A stretch of 64,000 nucleotides of DNA from Stigmatella aurantiaca (lineage in GTDB: Bacteria > Myxococcota > Myxococcia > Myxococcales > Myxococcaceae), in NCBI RefSeq assembly GCF_900109545.1, contig NZ_FOAP01000009.1, forward strand, positions 308,433-372,432. Direction: 5' to 3'. Under the pieces are notes generated by a model. The model was not told the origin of the DNA. It was given only the letters and a program-made list of their open reading frames with translations, and made no database searches. The position numbers and the translations under genes were made by a program. Every line of letters begins with the position of its first letter. The stretch's first letter is position 1. Below, piece by piece: positions 8,930 to 18,325 of the stretch.

Positions 8930-10537
8930 ATGGGTGCGCCCATGCAGGAGTCCCTGCCCATGGCTTCTCCTTCCACGACGGTGGTCCTGTCCCGGCACGC
9001 GCTGGACGCGGTGCTGTTTGATCTCGACGGGGTGGTGACGCGCACCGCGCGGGTGCATGCCGCCGCGTGGAAGCGGCTCTTCGATGCGTACCTGAAGGAG
9101 CACGCGCGGCGCACGGAGAGGCCCTTCCAGCCCTTCACGGACGAGGACTACCAGCGCTTCGTGGATGGACTGCCCCGGCTGGAGGGCATCCGCTGCTTCC
9201 TGGAGAGCCGGGGCCTGGCGCTGCCCGAGGGGACGCCCGGGGACGGCCCGGAGGCGGACACGGTCCATGGCTTCGGGGCGCGCAAGAACGCCTACTTCCA
9301 CGAGGCCCTGGAGCGCCAGGGCGTGGAAGTGTACCCGCCCGCGGTGCGCCTGCTGGAGCAGGTCCGGGCGGCGGGGTTCCGCACGGCGGTGGTGACCTCC
9401 AGCCGCAACGGCGAGGCCGTGCTGAAGGCCGCGGGGCTGGAGCACCTGTTCGACGCGCGGGTGGACGGGGTGGAGGCCGGGAGGCTGGACCTGCCCGGCA
9501 AGCCCGCCCCGGACACGTTCCTGGAGGGGGCCCGGCGGCTGGGCGTGGCGCCCGGGCGCGCCGCGGTGCTGGAGGATGCCCGCTCCGGGGTGCAGGCGGG
9601 GAAGCGGGGCGGCTTCGGCTGCGTCATCGGCGTGCGCCGGTCCGGAAGCGCGGGGGCCCTGGTGAAGGCAGGAGCGGATGTGGAAGTGACGGAACTGTCG
9701 TCCGTGGGAGTGGAGGCGGATGTGGCAACGCGGCCCATGCAGGAGGTTCCCCTGGCGCTGGAGCGGCGCGAGGAGTGGATGCGGCGGATGATGGGCCGGG
9801 TGGCCGTCTTCCTGGACTACGACGGGACGCTGACGCCCATCATCCCGGTGCCGGAGGAGGCCCACCTCGGCGAGGCGATGCGCGGCACGCTGGAGCGGCT
9901 GGCCCAGCGGCTTCCGGTGGCCGTGGTGAGCGGCCGGGACCTGCCCACGCTGAAGGGCTTCGTGCAGCTCCAGGGCCTGTACTTCGCCGGCAGCCACGGC
10001 TTCGACATCGAGGGGCCCGGGGGACGCACCTTCCAGCAGGAGGAGGGCAAGGCCCTGCTGCCCGAGCTGGACGCGGCGGAGCGGGAGCTGAAGGCGCAGC
10101 TCGCGGGCATTCCGGGCGCGGGGGTGGAGCGCAAGCGCTTCAGCGTGGCGGTGCACTGGCGGCACGTGGAGGCCGCGCGGGTGCCCGAGGTGGAGCAAGC
10201 GGTGGCCGGGGTCCACGCGCGGCACCCGAAGCTGAGCCGGTCCGGAGGCAAGAAGGTGTTCGAGCTGCGGCCCGGCATCGACTGGCACAAGGGGCGGGCC
10301 GTGGAGTGGCTGCTGCACGCGCTGGGGCTGGAGGGCCAGGACGTGCTGCCGGTGTTCATTGGCGATGACCTCACGGACGAGGATGCGTTCCAGACGCTGA
10401 AGGGGCGGGGCCTGGGGCTGGTGGTGCGGGGGGACGAGGAGCGGCCCACGGCGGCGGACTACGCACTGAGGGACGTGGAGGAGGTGCGAAGCTTCCTGGA
10501 GCTGCTCCTCGCGCACGCGGGAGGCACCGCGCGATGA
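8930..10537 (+). CDS. Fused HAD (beta-phosphoglucomutase-like) hydrolase and trehalose-6-phosphate phosphatase
   Basis: This 535-residue protein contains two HAD phosphohydrolases in tandem. Residues about 20-255 form a beta-phosphoglucomutase-like unit with nucleophile motif [15 protein letters not shown] (motif II), the GKPAPD lysine and [10 protein letters not shown]. Residues about 285-525 form an OtsB-type unit with [29 protein letters not shown] and the hallmark [10 protein letters not shown]. The first unit would interconvert or dephosphorylate glucose phosphates and the second would release trehalose from trehalose-6-phosphate. The ATG follows GGAGAGGACGC. The stop overlaps the start of the GH65 gene (ATGA at 10534), so the pair is translationally coupled. 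The order matches the N-terminal two thirds of mycobacterial OtsB1. Confidence 0.9.
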   Translation: MGAPMQESLPMASPSTTVVLSRHALDAVLFDLDGVVTRTARVHAAAWKRLFDAYLKEHARRTERPFQPFTDEDYQRFVDGLPRLEGIRCFLESRGLALPEGTPGDGPEADTVHGFGARKNAYFHEALERQGVEVYPPAVRLLEQVRAAGFRTAVVTSSRNGEAVLKAAGLEHLFDARVDGVEAGRLDLPGKPAPDTFLEGARRLGVAPGRAAVLEDARSGVQAGKRGGFGCVIGVRRSGSAGALVKAGADVEVTELSSVGVEADVATRPMQEVPLALERREEWMRRMMGRVAVFLDYDGTLTPIIPVPEEAHLGEAMRGTLERLAQRLPVAVVSGRDLPTLKGFVQLQGLYFAGSHGFDIEGPGGRTFQQEEGKALLPELDAAERELKAQLAGIPGAGVERKRFSVAVHWRHVEAARVPEVEQAVAGVHARHPKLSRSGGKKVFELRPGIDWHKGRAVEWLLHALGLEGQDVLPVFIGDDLTDEDAFQTLKGRGLGLVVRGDEERPTAADYALRDVEEVRSFLELLLAHAGGTAR

Positions 10538-12987
10538 TGCCCGAGCATTGGCTGTTCGCCTACGAGGGCTTCGAGCCCAGGCAGGAGAAGCTGCGCGAGG
10601 CGCTGTGCACGCTGGGCAATGGGTACTTCGCCACGCGCGGGGCCGCGCCGGAGGCCAGGGCGGACGAGCTCCACTACCCCGGGACGTACCTGGCGGGTGG
10701 GTACAACCGGCTGAAGACGGAGCTGGCCGGGCGGGTCATCGAGAACGAGGACCTGGTCAATCAGCCCAACTGGCTGCCGCTCACGTTCCGGATGGACGGC
10801 GGAGACTGGTTCAACGTGAGCACCGTGAAGGTGCGGGCGTACCGGCAGGTGCTGGACATGGCCCGGGGGCTGCTGCTGCGCACGGTGAGCTTCGAGGACG
10901 CCCAGGGCCGGCGCACGCGGCTCGAGCAGCGGCGCTTCGTGCACATGCGCCACAAGCACCTGGCGGGCCAGGAGCTCGTGCTGGTGCCCGAGAACTGGAG
11001 CGGGCCGGTGCAGGTGCGCTCCGCGCTGGACGGGCAGGTCCTCAATGGCGGGGTGGCGCGCTATCAGCAGCTCAGCAACCGGCACCTCCGGTTGGTGATG
11101 GCGAAGGAGGTGGACGCGGAGACGCTGCTGCTTGAGGTGGAGACGGTGCAGTCCCGCCTGGGGGTGGCGGAGGCGGCGCGCACCCGGCTGTACCTCGACG
11201 GGCACCGCGCGGAGGCGCAAGGCAAGTTCGTCCAGGACGAGGGGTACCTCGCGCACGAGTTCACCGTGGAGGTGAAGGCGCACCAGCGGCTCTCGGTGGA
11301 GAAGGTGGTGGCGCTGTACACGTCCAAGGATCCGGCCGTGTCCGAGGCCGCGATGGAGGCGCGCCGCGAGGTGCAGCGGGCCCCCGGGCGCTTCGAGGAG
11401 CTGGTGGCCACGCACGTGCAGGCGTGGACGCACCTGTGGAACCGGAGTGACTTGGACCTGGAGCTGGCGAAGCCCAACGGCACCCACCGGGCGCTGCGGC
11501 TGCACATCTTCCACCTGCTGCAGACGGTGTCGCCGCACACGCTGGACCAGGACGCGGGGGTGCCCGCGCGGGGCTGGCACGGGGAGGCCTACCGGGGGCA
11601 CATCTTCTGGGACGAGCTGTTCATCTTCCCCTTCCTCAACCTGCGGCTGCCGGCGCTGACGCGCGCCCTCTTGCGCTACCGCTACCGGCGGCTGGGACGG
11701 GCGCGCGAGGAGGCACACGAGGCGGGGTTCCGGGGGGCGATGTTTCCCTGGCAGAGCGGCAGCGACGGCAGCGAGGAGAGCCCCCGGCTGCACCTCAATC
11801 CGCGCTCGGGGCGCTGGCTGCCGGACGAGACGTGGTTGCAGCGGCACATCAACGCCGCCGTGGCGTACAACGTCTGGCAGTACTACCAGGCCACGGCGGA
11901 CTCCGAGTTCCTGTACTTCCACGGGGCGGAGCTGCTGCTGGAGCTGGCGCGCTTCTGGGCGAGCGTGGCCGAGTGGAACCCCCGGCTGCGGCGCTATGAA
12001 ATCAAGAAGGTGATGGGGCCGGACGAGTACCACACGGGGTATCCGGATCAGCCCGAGCCCGGGCTCAACAACAATTCCTATACCAACCTCATGGCGGTCT
12101 GGGTGCTGTGCAAGGGGTTGGAAGTGCTGCGGCTGCTGCCGGACGAGCGGCGCGAGGAGCTGCAGGAAGTCCTGGGGCTGGAGCCCTCGGAGCTGGCCCA
12201 CTGGGAGGATGTGAGCCGGAAGATGCGGCTGGTGTTCCACGAGGACGGGGTGCTCAGCCAGTTCGAGGGCTACGAGCAGCTCCAGGAGTTCGACTGGGAG
12301 GGCTACCGCGCCCGCTACCACGACATCCAGCGGCTGGACCGCATCCTGGAGGCGGAAGGGGACTCCCCCAACCGCTACAAGCTGTCGAAGCAGGCCGATG
12401 TGTTGATGCTGTTCTATCTATTGTCCGCGGAGGAACTGCAGGAGCTCTTCGAGCGGCTGGGGTACCCGTTCAGCCAGGAGATGATTCCGAGGACGGTCGA
12501 CTACTACCTGCAGCGCACCTCGCATGGCTCGACGCTGAGCGGGGTGGTGCACGCGTGGGTGCTGGCGCGCAGTGACCGGCCGCGCTCGTGGCAGCTCTTC
12601 ACCGAGGCGCTGCAGAGCGACATCTCGGATGTGCAGGGCGGGACGACCCAGGAGGGGATTCACCTGGGGGCCATGGCCGGCACGGTGGACCTCATGCAGC
12701 GGGCCTACACGGGCATCGAGGTGCGCGGGGACATGCTGCACTTCAACCCCCACCTGCCGGAGGGCATGCGGAGGCTGAAGTTCTCGCTGCGCTACCGCAA
12801 GCACCTGATGGACGTGGAAATCACTCCCCGGGCGCTGGTGCTCACCAGCCGGTGGCGGTTCCAGACGCCCCTGAAGGTGGCCGTGAGGGGCGCGTGCCAC
12901 CTGCTCCAGCCCTCCGAGACCCGCCGGTTCCCCCTCGCGCAGGAGCCCTCCACGGAGGCGCACGAGGGCGAAGGGGCAAGCCCGTAG
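10534..12987 (+). CDS. Glycoside hydrolase family 65 phosphorylase
   Basis: The 817-residue protein shows the GH65 layout: an N-terminal beta-sandwich (from YEGFEPRQEK, LGNGYFATRG), a linker, the (alpha/alpha)6 barrel with PARGWHGEAYRGHIFWDELF, the general-acid glutamate in KKVMGPDEYHTG, then NNNSYTNLMAVW, SKQADVLML and the phosphate-site region TSHGSTLSGVVHAW, and a C-terminal sandwich. Family members phosphorolyse alpha-linked glucobioses (maltose, trehalose, kojibiose, nigerose) to beta-glucose-1-phosphate. With the upstream HAD unit this suggests glucobiose to beta-glucose-1-phosphate to glucose-6-phosphate. Which disaccharide is used cannot be told by eye. It overlaps the upstream fusion gene by four bases. 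Confidence 0.93.
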   Translation: MMPEHWLFAYEGFEPRQEKLREALCTLGNGYFATRGAAPEARADELHYPGTYLAGGYNRLKTELAGRVIENEDLVNQPNWLPLTFRMDGGDWFNVSTVKVRAYRQVLDMARGLLLRTVSFEDAQGRRTRLEQRRFVHMRHKHLAGQELVLVPENWSGPVQVRSALDGQVLNGGVARYQQLSNRHLRLVMAKEVDAETLLLEVETVQSRLGVAEAARTRLYLDGHRAEAQGKFVQDEGYLAHEFTVEVKAHQRLSVEKVVALYTSKDPAVSEAAMEARREVQRAPGRFEELVATHVQAWTHLWNRSDLDLELAKPNGTHRALRLHIFHLLQTVSPHTLDQDAGVPARGWHGEAYRGHIFWDELFIFPFLNLRLPALTRALLRYRYRRLGRAREEAHEAGFRGAMFPWQSGSDGSEESPRLHLNPRSGRWLPDETWLQRHINAAVAYNVWQYYQATADSEFLYFHGAELLLELARFWASVAEWNPRLRRYEIKKVMGPDEYHTGYPDQPEPGLNNNSYTNLMAVWVLCKGLEVLRLLPDERREELQEVLGLEPSELAHWEDVSRKMRLVFHEDGVLSQFEGYEQLQEFDWEGYRARYHDIQRLDRILEAEGDSPNRYKLSKQADVLMLFYLLSAEELQELFERLGYPFSQEMIPRTVDYYLQRTSHGSTLSGVVHAWVLARSDRPRSWQLFTEALQSDISDVQGGTTQEGIHLGAMAGTVDLMQRAYTGIEVRGDMLHFNPHLPEGMRRLKFSLRYRKHLMDVEITPRALVLTSRWRFQTPLKVAVRGACHLLQPSETRRFPLAQEPSTEAHEGEGASP

Positions 12988-13002
12988 GGCGGGAGAGGGG
13001 CT

Positions 13003-13224
13003 TCAGGACTTCTTGGCGGCCTCCTCCATCTTCTTGCGGAGGCTCAGGGGGCGCATGTCCGTCCACACCTCCTTGATGTACGCGAGGCACTCGTCCTTGG
13101 GGCCCGACTTGCCCGCGTCCTTCCAGCCCAGCGCATTCTCGCGGTCCGCCGGCCAGATGGAGTACTGCTCCTCGTGATTGACCACGACCTTGTAGATAGT
13201 GGTGTCTTCCCGTTCGTCGCTCAT
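13003..13224 (-). CDS. MbtH-like protein
   Basis: The 73-residue protein carries the whole MbtH signature: [10 protein letters not shown] at residues 16-25, then ALGW ending at Trp34, and WTDMRPLSL at 54-62. Ser22, Trp24 and Trp34 correspond to the pocket that grips the adenylation domain. MbtH proteins are chaperone-like partners of non-ribosomal peptide synthetase adenylation domains. No synthetase lies in this window, so it is an orphan copy. It follows the YbhN-type membrane-protein gene after only about 30 bases on the same strand, implying cotranscription. A basic tail ([11 protein letters not shown]) extends past the core domain. A weak ribosome-binding site (AAGGTG) precedes the ATG. 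Confidence 0.93.
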   Translation of the reverse strand: MSDEREDTTIYKVVVNHEEQYSIWPADRENALGWKDAGKSGPKDECLAYIKEVWTDMRPLSLRKKMEEAAKKS

Positions 13225-13256
13225 GGGGGCATTGCACCTTAGGACGTGGTCCGGAT

Positions 13257-14288
13257 TCAACCCGTCTGTTGCTTGGGCGTGCCATTCCACTTCAGCAGCA
13301 GCAGCCCCACGGGCAGGGGAAGCCAGAGCGTGAAGCCTCGCAGGAGCAGCACCCCCGCGAGCGCGGCCTCCACCGGAACGTGGAAGAGGCTCAGCATGCC
13401 CACGGCGGCGGGCTCGAAGGTGCCCACGCCGCCGGGGAGGATGGACACCGTCTCGGCCACGGAGGCGATGAGGTAGCTGACCATGGCGCTGTCGAGCGGA
13501 ATGGACTGGCCAATCGCCCGGAGGGTGGCGGCGAGCGTGCCGGCATCGAGCAGGAAGACCCCCAGGGTGCACAGGGTGGCCTCCGCGAGCAGGCGGGGGT
13601 TGCGCAAGAGCCCCGGGGGCACCTCGGCGAGGGCCCGCAGCAGCGCCTCCAGCCCGGGCACGCGCCGCGTCCACGGGCCCAGGGGCTGCTTCCGGGGGCG
13701 CGTCAGCAGCAGGAGCGCCACGGGGACGATGGCGAGCACGGCGGCGAAGGCGATGACGAGCCAGCGCACCAGCTCCGTCACCTGATGGCGGGACCAGAGA
13801 AAGAGAATGCTGAGGCCCAGCGCGAGCGCCTGGGCCGCGTAGAGGCTCAACGTGGCGACGAGCACGGAGGCCGCCGCGGCCCCGGCGGAGGCGCCGCGCT
13901 TGCGCAGCCCCCGGGCCACCACCAGCGAGCCGCCAATGCCGCCGCTCGGCACGAGCTGGTCAAATGCCAGCTTCATCAGCGCCAGCCGCGCCAGGGCGAA
14001 CACCGGCGGGTGGAGGCCCGTGCGCATCAGCACGCGCTTCCAGAGGAAGGCCGTGATGACGTACGTGCTCACCTGGAGCCCCAGCGCCACCAGCAGCCAC
14101 GCGGGACGCGCCTGGAGAAAGAGCTGTCCGAGCTGGCGCTCCTCCGAGGGGCGCTGGAGCACGAAGAGGAGGAAGGCCGCCAGCAGCAGCACGCCGGGAA
14201 CCCAGCGCCACCGCTTCCGGCCCGTGAGGGGGGGCGGCGCCGGCAGCTCCTCCTTCGGGGTCACCTCCAGGGCGGCGCCAGTCCTCAC
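13257..14288 (-). CDS. YbhN/AglD-type flippase-like membrane protein (lysylphosphatidylglycerol synthase TM family)
   Basis: The 343-residue protein has about eight membrane spans. Family-typical motifs are present: [23 protein letters not shown] near residues 115-137 and [18 protein letters not shown] near 290-307. This is the transmembrane domain of the LPG synthase/UPF0104 superfamily without a C-terminal aminoacyltransferase. Related proteins help move lipids or lipid-linked sugars. Start choice: the GTG at 14286-14288 is preceded by AGGAGGAG at ideal distance, whereas the 54 codons upstream are Cys/Pro-rich and do not look like family sequence, so the long version beginning at 14450 was rejected. 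It is upstream of, and probably cotranscribed with, the MbtH gene. Confidence 0.87.
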   Translation of the reverse strand: MRTGAALEVTPKEELPAPPPLTGRKRWRWVPGVLLLAAFLLFVLQRPSEERQLGQLFLQARPAWLLVALGLQVSTYVITAFLWKRVLMRTGLHPPVFALARLALMKLAFDQLVPSGGIGGSLVVARGLRKRGASAGAAAASVLVATLSLYAAQALALGLSILFLWSRHQVTELVRWLVIAFAAVLAIVPVALLLLTRPRKQPLGPWTRRVPGLEALLRALAEVPPGLLRNPRLLAEATLCTLGVFLLDAGTLAATLRAIGQSIPLDSAMVSYLIASVAETVSILPGGVGTFEPAAVGMLSLFHVPVEAALAGVLLLRGFTLWLPLPVGLLLLKWNGTPKQQTG

Positions 14289-14596
14289 CCGTTGCTCCTC
14301 CTGCCTCGTGGCGTGTTCCGCGAGGGAATCTGGCCTCGCGGGGCCCGCCGTGCACCGAGGGACGGGGCATCGAGAGGGTCCAGCGGCTGGCTGGCTGCAC
14401 GCCAACCACGCATCATGGGCACACCATGACGCGCCGGGTCGTATGTCCATGGACCATCCGACCGGTCGGTTGGTTCAGCTCAAGGCACTTTCACTGGCGG
14501 CTTGCTGCAAACTGTGAGATATGGGGGGAGAACCGCGTCTGTGAAGGGCGTGGTCCGCGGCCCAATTCATGCGGCCGGCAAGAAAGAAGAAGAGTA
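14289..14596. promoter_or_regulatory. 308-bp intergenic region with two adjacent palindromes upstream of the cold-shock gene
   Basis: This gap separates the divergent YbhN-type gene and the cold-shock gene. It contains two perfect palindromes three bases apart, GTCCATGGAC (14445-14454) and CCGACCGGTCGG (14458-14469). Such closely spaced dyads can be a regulator's operator. No clear -35/-10 pair was found. About 125 bases between the palindromes and the csp start could form the long leader typical of cold-shock genes. No gene is supported here. Confidence 0.4.
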
Positions 14597-14800
14597 ATGG
14601 CAACTGGTACCGTGAAGTGGTTCAACGACGCGAAGGGCTTTGGGTTCATCACGCAGGACGGCGGCGGCGAGGATCTCTTCTGCCACCACACTGCGATTCA
14701 GACCCAGGGCTTCCGCAGCCTGCAGGAGGGCCAGAAGGTGGAGTTCGACGTGGCCCGCGGCCCCAAGGGCCTTCAGGCGCAGAACGTCCGCCCGATCTAA
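14597..14800 (+). CDS. Cold-shock domain protein (CspA family)
   Basis: This 67-residue single-domain protein is a canonical CspA-type five-strand barrel. It has RNP1 (KGFGFI), an RNP2-like segment (DLFCHHTAI), the aromatic pair in VKWFND, and the closing strand QAQNVRPI. It binds single-stranded RNA or DNA and acts as an RNA chaperone. FCHH replaces the common FVHH, a small variation also known in other CspA relatives. The ATG lies 5-7 bases after a purine-rich AGAAGAG. A strong intrinsic terminator follows 25 bases after the stop, so this is a single-gene transcript. Confidence 0.97.
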   Translation: MATGTVKWFNDAKGFGFITQDGGGEDLFCHHTAIQTQGFRSLQEGQKVEFDVARGPKGLQAQNVRPI

Positions 14801-14825
14801 GGCGCGCTCGTTCGACTCAATTCAA

Positions 14826-14856
14826 AGCTCGGTCCCTCTGGGGGCCGGGCTTTTTT
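14826..14856 (+). terminator. Intrinsic terminator of the cold-shock gene
   Basis: An 11-bp stem (14826-14836 with 14841-14851, including two G-U pairs) closes the four-base loop TCTG and runs into six T residues at 14851-14856. Confidence 0.9.
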
Positions 14857-14963
14857 CATTTCCGCGCCCCGCGAGCATGCGGGCAGGCGCGCGGGGACAC
14901 TGGAGCGCGCGCGGGGGAACTCCCACCTTTCAGGGGTCAGGCCGTTTGCCCCATGGAGGTGCC

Positions 14964-15533
14964 ATGTTCCGTCCTCGCCAGGCGCTCGTTCCCCTGTTGG
15001 TGCTGGTCCTCTCCGCCTGTGCGGGCATTGAAACCCGCTCGGATTACGATCCGGGCTCAGTGGAGCGGCTGAACGGCTACCGCACGTATGCGTGGGAGCC
15101 CGTGCCGCAAACGCAAAGCTCGCCCATCTACAATCCCATCGTCGAGGCCCGCGTCCGGGCCGCGGTGGACAAACAACTCCAGGCACAGGGCTACCAGGAG
15201 GTGTCTCAGAACCCAGACTTCCGGATTGGATGGCATGGCGCCATTGACCAGAAGTTGGATGTGCAGACGGTGGACCACTACTACGGCTATGCCTGGGACC
15301 CCTGGTACTCGCCGTTCTACCTGACGCCCTCGGTGCCGGAGACGCGCATCCGCGAGTACCAGGAGGGGACGCTCATCCTCGACTTCATCGATGCGGCCAG
15401 CAAGAAGCTGGTGTGGCGCGGCACGGCACAGGCCGAGCTGAAGCAGTCGGCCTCCGTCCACAAGCGCCAGGAACGGCTCGAAGAGGCCGTCCGCGACATC
15501 CTCAAGGACTTCCCACCCAAGCCGAAGAAGTAG
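14964..15533 (+). CDS. DUF4136-family lipoprotein
   Basis: The 189-residue product has a lipoprotein signal with lipobox LSAC (lipidated Cys19). The mature domain begins GIETRSDYDPG and has the family pattern of a short strand with YRTYAWEP, a helix VRAAVDKQLQAQGYQEV, then DFRIGWHG and a Tyr-rich loop (YYGYAWDPWYSPFY). The strand TLILDFIDAASKKLVWRGTA follows, then a final helix of the kind that closes DUF4136 proteins (RLEEAVRDILKDFP). The domain is associated with the outer-membrane or periplasmic face; no activity is known. ATG 14964 has GGAGGT just upstream, though close. The 3' end overlaps the convergent P450 gene by 32 bases. Confidence 0.88.
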   Translation: MFRPRQALVPLLVLVLSACAGIETRSDYDPGSVERLNGYRTYAWEPVPQTQSSPIYNPIVEARVRAAVDKQLQAQGYQEVSQNPDFRIGWHGAIDQKLDVQTVDHYYGYAWDPWYSPFYLTPSVPETRIREYQEGTLILDFIDAASKKLVWRGTAQAELKQSASVHKRQERLEEAVRDILKDFPPKPKK

Positions 15534-16725
15534 CCCCGTCGCCCGCGGGCGTGAGCGCCAGCGGCAGGGCGTGGGGGCCTCGCACCGTGAGCGCCTTGTT
15601 CCAGCTCAGGTCCGCGGGGAGCGCGGCAAAGCCCTCGAAGCGGGCGAGCAGCGCCTCCAGCCCCACGCGGGCCTGGACGTTCGCCAGCGAGGCCACGGGA
15701 CAGGTGGGGTGGCCCCAGTCCACGGGGGGCGTGGGCTGTTCGCGGTGGAGGATGAAGCGGTCCGGCTCGGCGTAGTGGCGCTCGTCCCGGCCTGCGGAGG
15801 CCGTCAGGGCCAGCACCACGGCGCCTTCGGGCACCGTCACCCCGGACAGCGTCACCGGCTCCAGCGCGGTGCGCAGGATGCCGTGGGTGGGCGGGTCATA
15901 GCGCAGCAGTTCCTCGAGGAAGGCGGGCAGCAGGCTCCGGTCCGCGCGCAGCTGTGCCAGCAATTCCGGCTGCCCGGCCAGCAGGAGCAAGGCATTGGCC
16001 AGTAGCGGCACGGTGGTCTCCAGCCCGGTGACGAGCAGGAACGTCCACAGCTCCACCCCCTCCCGGAGGCTCATCGTCCCCGCCTGGAGCTCGGCGCGGA
16101 GCAGGCCCCGGAGCCCCTCGGCGGGCGGGGCCGTGCGCTCCTGCTCGAGATGCTGCTCGAGGAACTGCGTCAGGTGCGTCACGGTGTTGCGGATGCGAAG
16201 GGCATCGTCCGAAGGCACCTTGGGCAGGACGCAGGCGAAGTCATCCGACCCATTCTTGAGCTGCCGGCAGTCCGCCGCGTCCACTCCCAACAGCTCTCCG
16301 AGCACGAGCGCGGGCAGGGGCAGGGCGAAGGAGGCGATGAAGTCCGTGTGCTTCTGGGGAAGCAGCTCGTCCGCGAGGGCATTCGCGAACTGCCGGATGC
16401 GCGGCTCCAGTTGTTGGAGGGCACTGGGGCCCAGGGCCTGCTTCAGCCACGCCTGACGCGGGTAGGCCGCGGCGCCCTCCAGCATGACCGTGGCGTGGGC
16501 CAGCGGGTTGTAGCCCAGCCAGGCAGGCTCCCAGACCGTCCGGAGGCCCTCGGGAGAGAAGCTTTGGGGCGTGTTGAGGACGAAGGCCACGTCCTCGTAC
16601 CGGGAGATGGCCCAGAGCCCCGCCGGTTCGACCTGCGTGACCGGGCGGTTCCGGCGCAGCTCGGCATACCCAGGATAGGGATTGGCCCGGAACTCATCCG
16701 AGAGAAGGTTGATCCGTCGCGTCAT
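15502..16725 (-). CDS. Cytochrome P450 with atypical heme-binding loop
   Basis: The 407-residue soluble bacterial-type P450 retains most of the fold: the N-terminal ANPYPGYAELRRN, an I-helix VTGLETTVPLL (Gly234, Glu236, Thr237, Thr238), the K-helix ExxR at Glu272-Arg275 (ELLRYDPP), and the PERF-region ERHYAEPDRF. The proximal loop, normally FxxGxHxCxG, reads VDWGHPTCPVASLA. It is about two residues short, has Trp for Phe, Pro/Thr before Cys342, and Val for the Gly two residues after it. Cys342 could still ligate heme, but the pocket must differ, or the protein may have lost monooxygenase activity. ATG 16725 (MTRRINLLSD) is preferred; 21 upstream codons are Pro-rich. It is convergent with the DUF4136 gene. 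Confidence 0.88.
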   Translation of the reverse strand: MTRRINLLSDEFRANPYPGYAELRRNRPVTQVEPAGLWAISRYEDVAFVLNTPQSFSPEGLRTVWEPAWLGYNPLAHATVMLEGAAAYPRQAWLKQALGPSALQQLEPRIRQFANALADELLPQKHTDFIASFALPLPALVLGELLGVDAADCRQLKNGSDDFACVLPKVPSDDALRIRNTVTHLTQFLEQHLEQERTAPPAEGLRGLLRAELQAGTMSLREGVELWTFLLVTGLETTVPLLANALLLLAGQPELLAQLRADRSLLPAFLEELLRYDPPTHGILRTALEPVTLSGVTVPEGAVVLALTASAGRDERHYAEPDRFILHREQPTPPVDWGHPTCPVASLANVQARVGLEALLARFEGFAALPADLSWNKALTVRGPHALPLALTPAGDGATSSAWVGSP

Positions 16726-16812
16726 CGCTGCATCCCTGCGGGGAAGACCCCCTGCCGCCGGGAGGGCGGGCGGAGGGGGCGGATTCAATGCGCAAACACG
16801 CTTCGTGTGGGG

Positions 16813-18312
<1,500 letters not shown>

Positions 18313-18325
18313 GGCGCGGGGCTCA

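Noticed and set aside
5911..9138. Very long minus-strand open frame (over 1000 codons)
   Set aside because: It lies opposite the diiron oxidase and chemoreceptor genes. Its His/Gln/Arg-rich, low-complexity composition is the mirror of GC-rich coding on the other strand.
13257..14450. Longer version of the YbhN-type protein beginning at 14450
   Set aside because: The extra 54 residues are Cys/Pro-rich and unlike the family, whereas GTG 14288 has an AGGAGGAG at ideal distance.
13003..16725. MbtH plus P450 as a small non-ribosomal peptide cluster
   Set aside because: They are on separate transcripts, interrupted by csp and DUF4136 genes, and no synthetase, carrier protein or thioesterase is present.
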